Origin: an uncultured Woeseiaceae bacterium
GTDB lineage: Bacteria > Pseudomonadota > Gammaproteobacteria > Steroidobacterales > Woeseiaceae
Direction: 5' to 3'
Length of the DNA stretch: 64,000 nucleotides
Assembly (NCBI GenBank): GCA_945788625.1
Contig: CALZMQ010000001.1
Location: 1 to 64,000, forward strand
Shown here: positions 1 through 7,422 of the stretch, piece after piece
Layout of the letters: each line of letters opens with the position of its first letter
How positions within the stretch are numbered: the stretch's first letter is position 1
Translations under genes and position numbers: made by a program
The notes under the pieces: generated by a model
The model's database searches: none
Told to the model about the DNA's origin: nothing
The model's input: the letters and a program-made list of their open reading frames with translations, nothing else

Positions 1-669
1 GATCGCTACCAGGTGATGCTGCACGTAATAAAGGGGTCGGATCTATTTTTTCAGTCGGAGGACAACCTGGGTCGGGCGCTACCTCTCGAAAAAATAGATC
101 CGACCCCTTTATTGGAAGACGGCCCCCGCGTTACCGCGGTAACGTCGCAAAGAATATGCTGCGACACCTCCGTCAGCATGCTGGCGGAGGATGACAAGGG
201 CGAACCCCTGTCCATCGGGCGAAAATCCCGGGTCATTCCACCCGCCATGCGGCGTGCGTTGAAGGCCAGGGACAAGAATTGCCGCTTCCCGGGATGTACG
301 CACCGTTACCGCATCGACGGGCACCACATAAAACACTGGGCTAATGGCGGTGAAACGAGTCTCGGCAATCTCGTGCAGCTATGTCGCTTTCACCATACGC
401 TGGTGCACGAGGGTGGTTTCGAATGTGAAAAGGACAGCGACGGAAGAGTCGTGTTCAGGAACCCATTCGGCCGCATCGTCGACGCATCGGGCTCCAAGCC
501 AATGCCACAAGTAGGCGAATCTATCGCCAACGCGAAAGACATACTCGAAGACCGCCACATCGACTCGCAGACCTGTGTGACGAAGTGGCGCGGCGAAAAG
601 ATGGATAAGGACCTCGCTGTTGGAAACTTGTGGGCGCTGAGAGTTTTGCCTGTCCCCGGTAAATCATGA
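1..669 (+). CDS. HNH endonuclease, C-terminal part (13E12/DUF222-HNH family), 5' end outside window
   Basis: The reading frame is open from base 1 (DRYQVMLHV...), so the gene starts upstream of the window. Residues near 95-140 form a classical HNH fold: CRFPGCTHRYRIDGHHIKHW, then GG-TSL-NLVQLCRFHH. Two CxxC-like cysteines and the H/N/H residues are all present. In this family an N-terminal DUF222 helical region precedes the nuclease; only its end (DRYQV-HV) is seen here. Between HV and EDGP, where relatives have a short variable linker, the frame runs through an 87-base palindromic element (27-113) that adds 29 codons without a stop. DNA cleavage is inferred from the family. The gene probably still encodes an intact nuclease domain. 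Confidence 0.85.
   Translation, partial: DRYQVMLHVIKGSDLFFQSEDNLGRALPLEKIDPTPLLEDGPRVTAVTSQRICCDTSVSMLAEDDKGEPLSIGRKSRVIPPAMRRALKARDKNCRFPGCTHRYRIDGHHIKHWANGGETSLGNLVQLCRFHHTLVHEGGFECEKDSDGRVVFRNPFGRIVDASGSKPMPQVGESIANAKDILEDRHIDSQTCVTKWRGEKMDKDLAVGNLWALRVLPVPGKS
27..113. repeat. Palindromic element with perfect 25-bp arms, inserted in frame in the HNH gene
   Basis: The left arm 27-51 (core GGGGTCGGATCTATTTTT) is the exact reverse complement of the right arm 89-113, with a 37-base loop. The length of 87 bases is divisible by three and the frame stays open. The overall style (A/T-rich ends, GGGGTC-GGATC core) resembles the hairpin at 61864-61935 and the palindromes that accompany REP-associated tyrosine transposases in other gammaproteobacteria. 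That link is inference, since no transposase gene is in this window. Confidence 0.8.
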
Positions 670-715
670 GGCGTGGATAGAGGCCGTCGATTCTGGGACG
701 TACTTTAGGGGGGAT

Positions 716-791
716 TGGTGGGCGATACCGGTCTCGAACCAGTGACCTCTGCAATGTGAATGCAGCGCTCTCCCAACTGAGCTAATCGCCC
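716..791 (-). tRNA. tRNA-Val (anticodon CAC)
   Basis: On the minus strand the sequence folds as a standard 76-nt tRNA. The acceptor stem GGGCGAT pairs with ATCGCCC and the CCA end is encoded at 716-718. The D arm is GCTC-AGTTGGGA-GAGC, the anticodon stem CTGCA/TGCAG encloses loop TTCACAT, and the T arm is CTGGTTCGAGACCGG. The loop gives anticodon CAC, which reads GUG. Confidence 0.97.
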
Positions 792-837
792 CACACTCGC
801 AACAAGTTTAGACCAGAGGCGGGCAGCAAGCGAATAA

Positions 838-893
838 GGGTCGAACCGCGGTTTCCTGCTTCGTTGGCGCTTGGGGCAGGACTGGAACCCACG
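838..893 (-). repeat. Degenerate copy of the tRNA-Leu 3' end and its downstream flank
   Basis: Bases 838-893 align without gaps to 1733-1788, which covers the T arm and CCA end of the tRNA-Leu gene plus about 27 bases beyond it. By eye 44 of 56 positions match, including GTGGGTTC, GCCCC and GGTTCGACCC-like blocks. It is not a tRNA, because the anticodon and D arms are missing. Both copies have the same orientation and bracket a 0.9 kb segment with one ORF, as expected for an old tRNA attachment-site duplication. Confidence 0.65.
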
Positions 894-931
894 TATCTAT
901 TCGAACCGGTACACCTCATGCGATTGATGGA

Positions 932-1537
932 CTAGTGAGCGGATTCACGCGTAATCCACTTCCATTCTCCCCGTCGCCGGATAAAAAACGTCACCTCTCC
1001 CTTGGGAGTTGCATAGCCAAGCCCATAGGGCCTTACACCCTCCGCCCGGGTACGTTCGGACTCGATGAACTTCCGCCACTTCCCGATCAACTTGCTCATG
1101 CTGTCGTCGCTCTCAAGATCCACAGCATGCGTAATCGATTGTAGAAACCGCTGCATCAACTTGTTCTGATCATCCGGCGCACTACCGAGCCATCCGAACA
1201 CATAGGCATTCGGAAACTTTCGGCGGAATCCCTGTATAGCGTTGTGCCGTAAAGCGGCGCAACTTGAGATCATTAGTAGCCGCACGCGTGGTGCGACGAA
1301 ACGCATTTCATCGAGCGGGATGGCATCGAAATCCAGCGGCATCCCAATTCTCGCATAGTGATGCCCACTAATGCTGATAATGTCGGAGCCAATGACACGC
1401 CGGCGTCTGCGCCCCGACGCCGGTGCGCAGCCCTTGGTCTCTACCAGTTCCAGGCGCTGACCAGCTTTTGGTCCGAATGTCGAACACACATAACCTTTGA
1501 GTGGAGTTGCGATTTGATTGGACGGCGTAGCATTCAT
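932..1537 (-). CDS. Hypothetical protein, possible caspase/CHAT-like (clan CD) fold
   Basis: I do not recognise a named family for this 201-residue protein. The start at 1537 is chosen because AGGAAGG lies just upstream; a longer start at 1564 has no comparable site. The N-terminal 60 residues are basic and variable (GRRRRRV). The core reads DIISISGHHYARIG, then RLLMISSCAAL, then FPNAYVFGWLGSAPDDQ. A strand ending in a histidine followed about 45 residues later by a strand ending in SC is the layout of clan CD cysteine peptidases, so a His/Cys pair is plausible; this is inference. The C-terminal part (GKWRKFIESER...) is helical and charged. The gene is alone between two copies of the tRNA-Leu 3' end and lies on the same strand as that tRNA. 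Confidence 0.6.
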   Translation of the reverse strand: MNATPSNQIATPLKGYVCSTFGPKAGQRLELVETKGCAPASGRRRRRVIGSDIISISGHHYARIGMPLDFDAIPLDEMRFVAPRVRLLMISSCAALRHNAIQGFRRKFPNAYVFGWLGSAPDDQNKLMQRFLQSITHAVDLESDDSMSKLIGKWRKFIESERTRAEGVRPYGLGYATPKGEVTFFIRRRGEWKWITRESAH

Positions 1538-1759
1538 GTCACCCTTCCTGTCCGAGACCGGCAATGGGGGCGCAAGCTGTCGTCAGGAAGAACGCGAGCA
1601 ACACAGTACGTCCACCGCGCTTGCGCTTCTCAACGCGCCTATTTTAGGAATAGCAAAGAAGACTGTGTCAATACGATTTGGTACGTACGATGAAGCGAGC
1701 CGCGGTTTCAATTTCAAGAAGGATAGAAACAGGGGTCGAGCCGCACTTTCCAACTTCCT

Positions 1760-1846
1760 TGGTGCCCGGGGCGGGACTTGAACCCACACACCCTTTCGGA
1801 TAGCGGATTTTAAGTCCGCTGCGTCTACCAATTCCGCCACCCGGGC
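1760..1846 (-). tRNA. tRNA-Leu (anticodon UAA)
   Basis: This is an 87-nt class II tRNA on the minus strand. The acceptor stem GCCCGGG pairs with CCCGGGC, the D loop is TTGGTAGA, and the anticodon loop CTTAAAA gives UAA. A long variable arm (ATCCGAAAGGGT) is present, the T arm carries GGGTTCAAGTCCC, and CCA is encoded. It lies 15 bases downstream of tRNA-Cys and is probably co-transcribed with it. Confidence 0.97.
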
Positions 1847-1861
1847 GTGACCAGGAGAAAA

Positions 1862-1935
1862 TGGAGGCTAGGGTCGGAATCGAACCGGCGTACACGGAGT
1901 TGCAGTCCGCTGCATAACCACTCTGCCACCTAGCC
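1862..1935 (-). tRNA. tRNA-Cys (anticodon GCA)
   Basis: This is a 74-nt tRNA on the minus strand. The acceptor stem GGCTAGG pairs with CCTAGCC, the anticodon loop CTGCAAC gives GCA, and the T arm carries CGGTTCGATTCCG. The discriminator base is U, as is typical for tRNA-Cys, followed by CCA. It is the first gene after the promoter at 1987-2014. Confidence 0.97.
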
Positions 1936-1986
1936 CCGGCGGTCCCGCGAGACGGCTTCTACAGCCGCTCGCTGAGCAGGCGTCGC

Positions 1987-2014
1987 AGTATACCGTGCTG
2001 TGTCCGAGAATCAA
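1987..2014 (-). promoter_or_regulatory. Sigma-70 promoter for the tRNA-Cys/tRNA-Leu unit
   Basis: On the minus strand TTGATT (2014-2009) and TATACT (1992-1987) are separated by 16 bases. The predicted transcription start is near 1980, giving a leader of about 45 bases before tRNA-Cys. Both hexamers differ from consensus at only one or two positions. Confidence 0.65.
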
Positions 2015-2055
2015 TTTGCCGCCGATACTAATGGGACGGACAGCCGCCAACGTTG

Positions 2056-2061
2056 CATAAT
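2056..2061 (+). promoter_or_regulatory. -10-like hexamer CATAAT placed for a leaderless transcript
   Basis: CATAAT is followed by exactly six bases (AGGCAC) and then the ATG at 2068, so a start of transcription at the usual distance would fall on the A of the start codon. No clear -35 hexamer and no good ribosome binding site are visible. Confidence 0.35.
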
Positions 2062-2067
2062 AGGCAC

Positions 2068-3300
2068 ATGCGAAAACCAGCCGCGATCGTCGCCCTTCTC
2101 CCCGCCATTCTGCTGTTGGCTTGCACCGAGGTAGAACCCCCACCGTTCGACGAGCCGATGCCCTTGTCCGTGCCTGCGGGGAACAACGTCTTCGGGCCGC
2201 GGCTGTCTGCCTCGCCGGATGGCGACCTGGTGTTGAGTTGGATGCAGCGCGAGGAAAGCGGCGCGACGCTGCGCTTCTCGAAGCTCGAGTTCGGCAAATG
2301 GACGGACGCCCTCGACGTCGTCACGGACGAGAAGATGTTCGTCAACTGGGCCGACCTCCCCTCAGTCACGCCGTTCAGTGATGAACACTGGGTGGCGCAC
2401 TGGCTCAGCAAGAGCGCAGACGCGACCTACGCCTACGATATCCTCGTCTCACAATCGACGGACCAGGGGCAAAGCTGGAGCGAACCGTTGCGCCCGCACA
2501 CCGATGGCACACCCACCGAACATGGCTTCGTCTCCATGCACCGCAGCGGCGACTCGGCGGCCCTCATATGGCTCGACGGGCGCAAGACCGGCAATGAAAT
2601 CAAAGGCGATCCTCGCGCCAGCGCCATGACGCTCCGTTACGCCGTTGTGGGTCCGACGGGCGCACTCAGTAACGAACAGCTCGTCGATGAGATGATCTGT
2701 GACTGCTGCCAGACGGATGTGGCCGTCTCCAGCGACGGGCCCATTGCCGTGTATCGCAACCGCACCCGCGAAGAAATACGCGACATCTACGTCACACGCT
2801 TTTCCGATGGTGACTGGGAGCCCGGTGCCGCCATCGCTGACGACGGCTGGGAGATTGCCGGCTGCCCGGTGAACGGTCCCGTCATCGATGCTGAGGGCGA
2901 CATCGTCGCAGTCGCCTGGTTCTCCGGCGCCGGTAACAAGCCCGTCGTCAGGGCTGCGATTTCCACCAATGCCGGCAGGACCTTCAAGAAACCCGTCGAA
3001 ATTGCGTCGCGACGATCCTCGGGCCATGTCGGCGTCGCGATCATCGATCGCACGTCTATCGCCGTAAGCTGGGTCCAGGCCGATAATCGCGGCACCCACG
3101 CCGTTAACATTCGCGGGTTGTCGACAAGCGGCCTGCTCGGTCGTGTGCACACCATCGGGCGCACCAGCTTGCCGAAAGTCGTGCCGCAACTGGCGCGCAG
3201 CGAGGACAGGCTGATAGTGGCGTGGACCGACGAGATCGCCGAGACGACGCGCGTCGTGTCCGTCGAAGTCCCTATCGTGGGCTTTTACGACTTTTTATAA
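2068..3300 (+). CDS. Sialidase/neuraminidase-like BNR-repeat lipoprotein
   Basis: The start at 2068 gives a lipoprotein signal, MRKPAAIVALLPAILLLAC, with lipidation expected at the cysteine; the longer TTG start at 2053 adds only five residues. The mature part is a beta-propeller-like protein with Asp-box motifs: STDQGQSWSEP, STNAGRTFKKP and the related SASPDGDLVLSW. A CDCC cysteine cluster (EMICDCCQTD) sits near residue 215, unusual for sialidases and perhaps metal- or disulfide-related. The arginine triad of true sialidases is not evident, so hydrolase activity is uncertain; surface carbohydrate or ligand binding is as likely. The 3' end overlaps the convergent sulfotransferase gene by 29 bases. 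Confidence 0.75.
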   Translation: MRKPAAIVALLPAILLLACTEVEPPPFDEPMPLSVPAGNNVFGPRLSASPDGDLVLSWMQREESGATLRFSKLEFGKWTDALDVVTDEKMFVNWADLPSVTPFSDEHWVAHWLSKSADATYAYDILVSQSTDQGQSWSEPLRPHTDGTPTEHGFVSMHRSGDSAALIWLDGRKTGNEIKGDPRASAMTLRYAVVGPTGALSNEQLVDEMICDCCQTDVAVSSDGPIAVYRNRTREEIRDIYVTRFSDGDWEPGAAIADDGWEIAGCPVNGPVIDAEGDIVAVAWFSGAGNKPVVRAAISTNAGRTFKKPVEIASRRSSGHVGVAIIDRTSIAVSWVQADNRGTHAVNIRGLSTSGLLGRVHTIGRTSLPKVVPQLARSEDRLIVAWTDEIAETTRVVSVEVPIVGFYDFL

Positions 3301-4879
3301 TTTCCCACATCGGTCGCAGTTGTTCTTCGTACATTTGCCAACGTCCAATTGATCGCGCATGCGGCTTCTCTCGAACCTGCGCAGCGCTGGCCGTCGTCAC
3401 AGCCGTCTCCTGCTGCGTAAAGTCCATGCACTGCTCCTGCCAGGAGACGTCGACATAGTCGAGCACACCGCGCAGCGTGTCTTCTGTTTTCAGGACCAGG
3501 TCTTCGTAAGCGACGTCGAGGAAGCGCCCCGGGAAGCGTTCCCGCCACAGGTCCATGAGGTCCAGGTATCGAACGTAATGGCGCGCGAGTTCCTCTTGTT
3601 CATAGGAGTACAGGTAGGCATCCGCGAACAACTGCTTGTAGATCGCGAAACAGGCGTCCATCGGCTCCCGGCAGAGGTGCAGAATCCGGGCCTTGGGTAG
3701 CGCTGCCAGTATCACCGGCAGGTACAGGTAGTTGACCGGCAGCTTGTCGATCAAATGCGCGGCGTCACCGCGCAGGCTCGCCGTGCTGTCGAAATAAGCG
3801 GTACCGACGTCGAACGGCTCGGCCGCGGCCGCCGCTTCGAGTAGCCCGGGGGCGAACTGCCTGGGTTCGTCGTGGCCCGCGACGCGGCGCACGGCGAAGC
3901 CCAGATGCCGAAGCTCGCCGGCCGAGTTGACTTTGGCGTGAGCACCGAGCATGCGGTCGAGCAGCGTCGTGCCCGAACGCGGCTCACCGACGATGAATAT
4001 CGGCGCGGCATCGCTTAGTCCGGGCTCCTTGCCTTCCAGCCAGTCGCTGGTGAACAGTTCGGCAGCCGCCCGGAACACTGAAACATCGTTGTCCTCGTCG
4101 TACGCCACAGTCTCACGGCGTGCGGCGGCGCCGGCGGAAAACGCGTCAAAGGCCAGCCGCCAGTCTTCGACGTCCTCGGCCTCCTTGCCGATCGCGTAAT
4201 TCAGGTAGGCAATCGAGCGCGGGTCCTGATGCGAGGCGACGAGATCCTGCATCGCCTCGATGTGCCAGATGTTCATGGCCGTCGTCGTGCGCGACAACAG
4301 CCAGTGCAGCTGCGCGTTTTCGGGCTCGATTTCAACGCAGCGACTCAGGAGTTCGTCCGCCTCGTCCTTGTGGCCGAAATAGAGCTGCACATTGGCAAGA
4401 TTGATCAGGAAGGGTACATGGCCTGGCGCGCCGTCGACGGCTTTCTCGTGCCAGTGCCGCGCTGCCTCCAGATTGCCGGCGAGGCGAAATGCAGCGCCGA
4501 TCAGGTCGTGAACCGCAGGGTTGCCCTGCTCCGTGCTCACCGCGTTCTCGAGACAGCCTTCCGCCTTGACGAACTCGCCGGTCATGACGAAGGACCGGGC
4601 GAGCTGCGCCCAGGCCGGCGAGTGATGCTCATTGAGTCGTACGGTCGTCGTCAGCGCCTTTTGTGCGACCTCGTGATTGCCGACATCGAGCGCGATCAGC
4701 GCGGCCAGGTAGTGCGCCCTCGCCATGTCCGGCCTCTCGGCCAGAGCCTTTTGACAAATATCGGCCGCACGCCGGCGATCACCGTCCTGCAGTGCCCTGA
4801 AACCGCCCTCGACGAATTGCTGAATCTCGCCTTTTGGCTTGCTTGTTGACTTAGTCGAAGAAATAGCCGAATCGTACAC
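3272..4879 (-). CDS. TPR-repeat sulfotransferase
   Basis: This 535-residue protein has tetratricopeptide-like helices in its N-terminal 240 residues (ALAERPDMARAHYLAALIAL, NPAVHDLIGAAFRLAGNLEA and so on). They precede a sulfotransferase domain starting at IFIVGEPRSGTTLLDRML, which is the 5'-phosphosulfate loop that binds PAPS. A later segment, LCREPMDACFAIYKQLF, fits the 3'-phosphate binding region. The GTG start at 4879 lies 29 bases inside the end of the TonB-receptor gene, so translation is probably coupled. Family members transfer sulfate to proteins, sugars or small molecules; the substrate here is unknown. No signal peptide is seen, so it should be cytoplasmic. Confidence 0.85.
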   Translation of the reverse strand: MYDSAISSTKSTSKPKGEIQQFVEGGFRALQDGDRRRAADICQKALAERPDMARAHYLAALIALDVGNHEVAQKALTTTVRLNEHHSPAWAQLARSFVMTGEFVKAEGCLENAVSTEQGNPAVHDLIGAAFRLAGNLEAARHWHEKAVDGAPGHVPFLINLANVQLYFGHKDEADELLSRCVEIEPENAQLHWLLSRTTTAMNIWHIEAMQDLVASHQDPRSIAYLNYAIGKEAEDVEDWRLAFDAFSAGAAARRETVAYDEDNDVSVFRAAAELFTSDWLEGKEPGLSDAAPIFIVGEPRSGTTLLDRMLGAHAKVNSAGELRHLGFAVRRVAGHDEPRQFAPGLLEAAAAAEPFDVGTAYFDSTASLRGDAAHLIDKLPVNYLYLPVILAALPKARILHLCREPMDACFAIYKQLFADAYLYSYEQEELARHYVRYLDLMDLWRERFPGRFLDVAYEDLVLKTEDTLRGVLDYVDVSWQEQCMDFTQQETAVTTASAAQVREKPHARSIGRWQMYEEQLRPMWEIIKSRKSPR

Positions 4880-7280
4880 CCGCGGTGCGCGGTCGATTGG
4901 GGCCGACCAGCCACGACGGCGTGATGCCGGTGTTCACCTGGGCGCCCGCATAGGTCAGCTCGTCGGTCAGATTCTCGACGTATCCCGTCAGCGTCCAGTT
5001 GTCGTTCGATTCGTAGCCGACTCGCAGCGTCCATTCGTTGTACGCATCGAGCGATGCCCACGGCAGCTGCTCGTAGCCGCCGCCGCGCTCACCTTCGAAG
5101 AACATCTCGAGATTGCCGACGATGTTGCCGTTTCCGGCCGGGAAGGTACCTTTTAATACGCCCGAACCCATGAACTCCGGCGCCCAGTGCAGGGGCGCAC
5201 CTTCGCAGCCGTCGGGATCACCGTCTGGCAGGCCGTTGGCATCCGGCGCCCCGGAGCACAGGAACTGCAGGCCCTTGGCCTCGGTCTTGAGCCAGCCCGC
5301 CGACAGGACCAGGTCCCAGTTCTCGCCCATGGCCCACTTGAAAGTGCCCTCCAAACCGTGGCCGTCCACCTGGCCGGCGTTACCCACCTTGGCGCCCTGG
5401 TCGAAGAAGTTCACCTGGAGATCCGTGTAGTCGTAAATGAAACCCGTGACGTCCAGCGACATCGAACCATCGGCGAGCAAGCCCTTGTAGCCGATCTCGT
5501 AGGATTGCACGTCTTCCGGCCTGAACTGCGCTGGCACGAAGCCGTCCGCGGGTGTGATCGGCGGCTGGTCGCCCGCGCCGAAGAAAATGAATGCGGCCGG
5601 TTCCAGGGAGAAGGTACCGAAGCCGCCCGACTTGTAACCTTCCGTGTAACTTGCGAACAACGTCGTTCCGTCGCTCGGCATGTATCTCACGACGAGACGC
5701 GGCGTGGTCTGGCTCCAGTCGTTGCTGTCGAAGAGACCCGTCGTGAAATAGCCGGGCAGGAAGTAAGACAGCAGCATGCTGTCAGGCTTTTCCGTGAGCG
5801 CAAAGAACTCTTTCTTGTCGTTCGTGTGCCGGATACCGAGCGAGACGTCCCACTGGTCATTGATCTGGTACGACAGGTCGACGTAGGCCGCCCAGCCCGT
5901 GAACTTGCCATCGATGAAGGTATTTTCTTCCATCATGCCGTTCGCGGTGGGCACGAAGGGCCCGACGACGTAGGCGCCCGGGTTCAGGTTGTCGTAATAC
6001 GCCTGCCAGTAGTCGAAGTAGTCGGAGCAGTTGTCGACGTAGTAGTAATAGCCGTAGTAGGCACAGATGCCCTCTTCTTCCAACGCGCTCAGCACGTGGT
6101 AGTCGAGGTTCTCCTCGTACAGGGAGACTCCCGCGTACCACGACAGCGCGCTTTCTCCGGTCGATGTCAGCCGCAGCTCGGATTGCAGGTAATCGCCGCT
6201 CTGTTGCTGGCGGTAGGTACCGACGTTCCGCGGTGTGCCGTCGTAGTCCTCGGCGTACAGGTAATCGTGGTCCTTGAAGCCGGTGGACCAGCTCAACGCC
6301 ATGTTGTCGAAATCGTAGTCGACGTGCAGGCCGAGTGTTGTGATCTGGGCGTCATCTTCCGAGCCGCCCCAAAGATCCGAATTGATATTCCTGGGGTTCT
6401 CCGGCGTGTCGAATGAGCCAAGCAGGCTTTCGATAAACTCGAGCCTCGGTGAGCGCGTATCGGCGCGATAGGCGGAGCCGTCGCGATCCATGTCCTCGTA
6501 CTCGGCGGAAGCGAGAACCTCCAGGCGATCGCTGGCCCAGAGTCCCGATATCCTCACGGCCGACTTGTCGTGGCCGAGCAGATCCCGGCCATCGAACTCG
6601 TTCGTGACATGGCCGTCCTCTTGCGAATGATAGCCGGCGACGCGCACTGCAAATTCTTCCGAAACGCCGGCTGTAAACGCGCCTTCGGCCGTGAAGTGGC
6701 CGCGCTCGCCAGCGTCCAACTCGACGTAGCCGTCGGTATCACCCGACAGGTTCGGGCGCTTGGTGTGCACACTGAACGCACCGCCGATGGCGTTGCGCCC
6801 GAACAGGAAGCCCTGCGGTCCGCGCAGCACCTCGGCACGCTCGAGGTCGTAAAGGCTTGTGACCACGGCGCCGTTGCGGCCCTCGTACAGGTTATTTTTG
6901 AAAAACGCGGCAGACGGGTCACCGCCAACGCCGAAATCCTGCGTACGCACGCCGCGGATGGAAATGCCGTCGATGAATGCATCGGTGCTGTTGCCCGACA
7001 CGCCCGGCGAGAACGTCACAAGGTCCTTGACGTCGTCGAGGTTGACGTCTTTGACGAAATCGCCCGTGAACGCCGTAATCGCCAACGGCACGTCCTGGAT
7101 CGACTCCTCGCGTTTGGTAGCGGTAACCGTGATTTCTTCGATCTCTTGCGCCGCTCCAGTACCGGCGACCGATGCCAGAACGACGGTCGACACCGCCTGG
7201 GCCAGTGCGGTCTTTCGAAAGATTTTTTGATCGGTCTCGGCTACTGCAGGCTGTTGCGGCTGCGCTACATGTGCTGTCAC
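4851..7280 (-). CDS. TonB-dependent outer-membrane receptor
   Basis: The GTG start at 7280 is preferred because GAGGGG lies about ten bases upstream; the frame is open to 7358 but without a site. From there 809 residues encode a long signal sequence (FRKTALAQAVSTVVLASVAG), a TonB box (EEITVTATKRE), the plug (SIQDVPLAITAF through GPQGFLFGRNAIGGAFSV) and a beta-barrel that ends in phenylalanine-rich GVRFGYFFD. This is the iron-complex/vitamin-type receptor family. A tyrosine-rich stretch near residue 450 (YYGYYYYVDNCSDYFDYW) with two cysteines is probably an extracellular loop and is unusual. It lies between DUF5916 and TPR-sulfotransferase genes on the same strand. The ligand is unknown. Confidence 0.92.
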   Translation of the reverse strand: MTAHVAQPQQPAVAETDQKIFRKTALAQAVSTVVLASVAGTGAAQEIEEITVTATKREESIQDVPLAITAFTGDFVKDVNLDDVKDLVTFSPGVSGNSTDAFIDGISIRGVRTQDFGVGGDPSAAFFKNNLYEGRNGAVVTSLYDLERAEVLRGPQGFLFGRNAIGGAFSVHTKRPNLSGDTDGYVELDAGERGHFTAEGAFTAGVSEEFAVRVAGYHSQEDGHVTNEFDGRDLLGHDKSAVRISGLWASDRLEVLASAEYEDMDRDGSAYRADTRSPRLEFIESLLGSFDTPENPRNINSDLWGGSEDDAQITTLGLHVDYDFDNMALSWSTGFKDHDYLYAEDYDGTPRNVGTYRQQQSGDYLQSELRLTSTGESALSWYAGVSLYEENLDYHVLSALEEEGICAYYGYYYYVDNCSDYFDYWQAYYDNLNPGAYVVGPFVPTANGMMEENTFIDGKFTGWAAYVDLSYQINDQWDVSLGIRHTNDKKEFFALTEKPDSMLLSYFLPGYFTTGLFDSNDWSQTTPRLVVRYMPSDGTTLFASYTEGYKSGGFGTFSLEPAAFIFFGAGDQPPITPADGFVPAQFRPEDVQSYEIGYKGLLADGSMSLDVTGFIYDYTDLQVNFFDQGAKVGNAGQVDGHGLEGTFKWAMGENWDLVLSAGWLKTEAKGLQFLCSGAPDANGLPDGDPDGCEGAPLHWAPEFMGSGVLKGTFPAGNGNIVGNLEMFFEGERGGGYEQLPWASLDAYNEWTLRVGYESNDNWTLTGYVENLTDELTYAGAQVNTGITPSWLVGPNRPRTAGVRFGYFFD

Positions 7281-7422
7281 GGTGGTATCCCCCTCGCAGG
7301 ATTCAGCTAAGTATTTGTATTTTCGGCTTTCCCAATCCGAAAACCCGCTTGCCTGCAAAACTAATAAACAGGCCGGGCGATTACAATAGCCTTTTTGTCA
7401 TGCGTGCACTACAGGGCTCCGA

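Noticed and set aside
109-336. Open frames on the minus strand inside the HNH gene
   Set aside because: They are shadows of the plus-strand HNH frame, with no family motif and no start signal.
5187-6416. Plus-strand frame of 409 codons across the TonB receptor gene
   Set aside because: It is antisense to clear barrel-coding sequence, lacks a ribosome site, and has the V/R/E-rich composition typical of shadow frames.
7320-7343. TTTTCGG/CCGAAAA inverted repeat before the TonB receptor as an operator
   Set aside because: Seven-base arms with a ten-base loop are plausible, but I know no matching regulator site and there is only one copy.
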